Origin: Sebastes aleutianus
Lineage: Eukaryota > Chordata > Actinopteri > Perciformes > Sebastidae
Reading direction: 5' to 3'
NCBI GenBank assembly: GCA_916700875.1
Contig: CAKAKS010000034.1
Coordinates: 11,800,195 to 11,864,194 of the forward strand
DNA: 64,000 bases
How positions within the stretch are numbered: the stretch's first letter is position 1; every line of letters begins with the position of its first letter. Shown here in pieces: positions 63,358-64,000 of the stretch. A program made the translations under genes and the position numbers. A model generated the notes under the pieces. It made no database searches and was not told the origin of the DNA. It saw only the letters and a program-made list of their open reading frames with translations.

Positions 63358-64000
63358 GTCAGAGAAAGACAGGGAAAGAGCTATAATAAAATATCATAAG
63401 GAAGACATCGCACTATATTAATAACAGCAATGTACTGTTACTGTGTTTGAAACACACATTTTCATGCAATTCTTTCCTCGTAAATATTATCCTCTGCAAA
63501 TATCCTTTTACCTGTCACTGGTATGCACGTACAGTAGCAAATAACTTCAGTAACACAAGGCTATATTGTAGATACACATTTTGGACAACAAGAGGAATAA
63601 TAAGCAGCTCACCTTTTAGGCCCTAAGAAGCAAAGAGCTAATTGAATCCTTTGAAAGAGCTTTAAATTATGTCTGCCAATTTACCCACTTAAACCTTGGC
63701 CCCAACAATATCAAAGCCAATAATAAGATTTTGCCTTCCAAAATAAAAGTTATGGAGCATCCCAGGGCCTTGCACTATAATAAATCACTTTCCCTACTTA
63801 TGCATACGCTCCACTAATAACAGGCATTTGAAAGAAAACAGCAGGGGACAGAGTATTTCCCTACTGGGTCACCTCCCTTTGGAGCAGGCTTCCTGCCAGT
63901 GTCAGGATGTCAGACAGTCTCAGTGTTTTCCTTCCCTGCATTTAGAGGGACACACACACACCAACACACACACACACACACACACCAACACACACAGGAT
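63358..64000 (+). other. start of the next syne1 intron
   Basis: This AT-rich intron sequence ends in a compound CA microsatellite from about 63951. I see no exon in it. Confidence 0.8.
63951..63997. repeat. compound CA microsatellite
   Basis: CA units are interrupted by two CCAA steps near the right end of the window. Confidence 0.9.

Noticed and set aside
1..64000. A second gene, CRISPR array, operon or novel defence-type system
   Set aside because: All strong coding signal joins into one syne1 transcript; the remaining sequence is intronic repeats and AT-rich DNA.

Overview
The window is vertebrate, and almost certainly teleost, nuclear DNA. It carries the 5' half of one very large gene on the + strand: syne1, which encodes nesprin-1 (enaptin), the giant spectrin-repeat protein that links the outer nuclear membrane to F-actin. 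I placed 65 coding exons between 1811 and 63357. They give 10,910 coding bases and about 3,637 residues with no internal stop. Every exon junction keeps the reading frame, and all introns are GT-AG except one GC-AG. The gene enters already in coding phase at the left edge: the first exon starts with the last two bases of an Asp codon. It runs off the right edge in phase 0. The initiator Met exon, the rest of the rod and the C-terminal KASH domain are therefore outside the window.

Layout: 1811-14699 encodes the tandem calponin-homology actin-binding domain (CH1, a Ser-rich linker, CH2). It includes a 21-nt microexon and is followed by a 39-nt mini-exon at 15212. From 16492 to 63357 the exons encode an unbroken series of spectrin-type three-helix repeats. 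The paralogue was settled by remembered family sequence: the CH1 region and strings such as SWIIKYGR, SLQAWLEDAE and FQQWLVNAKI follow nesprin-1 and not nesprin-2. I cannot tell whether this is the syne1a or syne1b copy.

The introns are AT-rich and hold many decayed transposons of types common in percomorph fish. There are short inverted-repeat elements flanked by TTAA, including one family whose complete copies are nearly perfect long palindromes. There is also a hAT-type element with an 8-bp target duplication, a PIF/Harbinger Myb-like ORF relic, tRNA-derived SINE sequence, and several unclassified fish repeats, two copies of which carry a full CRE octamer. Microsatellites and a pyrimidine-to-purine tract switch complete the picture. 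I saw no second protein-coding gene, RNA gene, CRISPR array or bacterial-type system. The points worth checking are splicing details (microexons, the GC donor, a transposon abutting a splice acceptor, one very large exon) and the repeat families.
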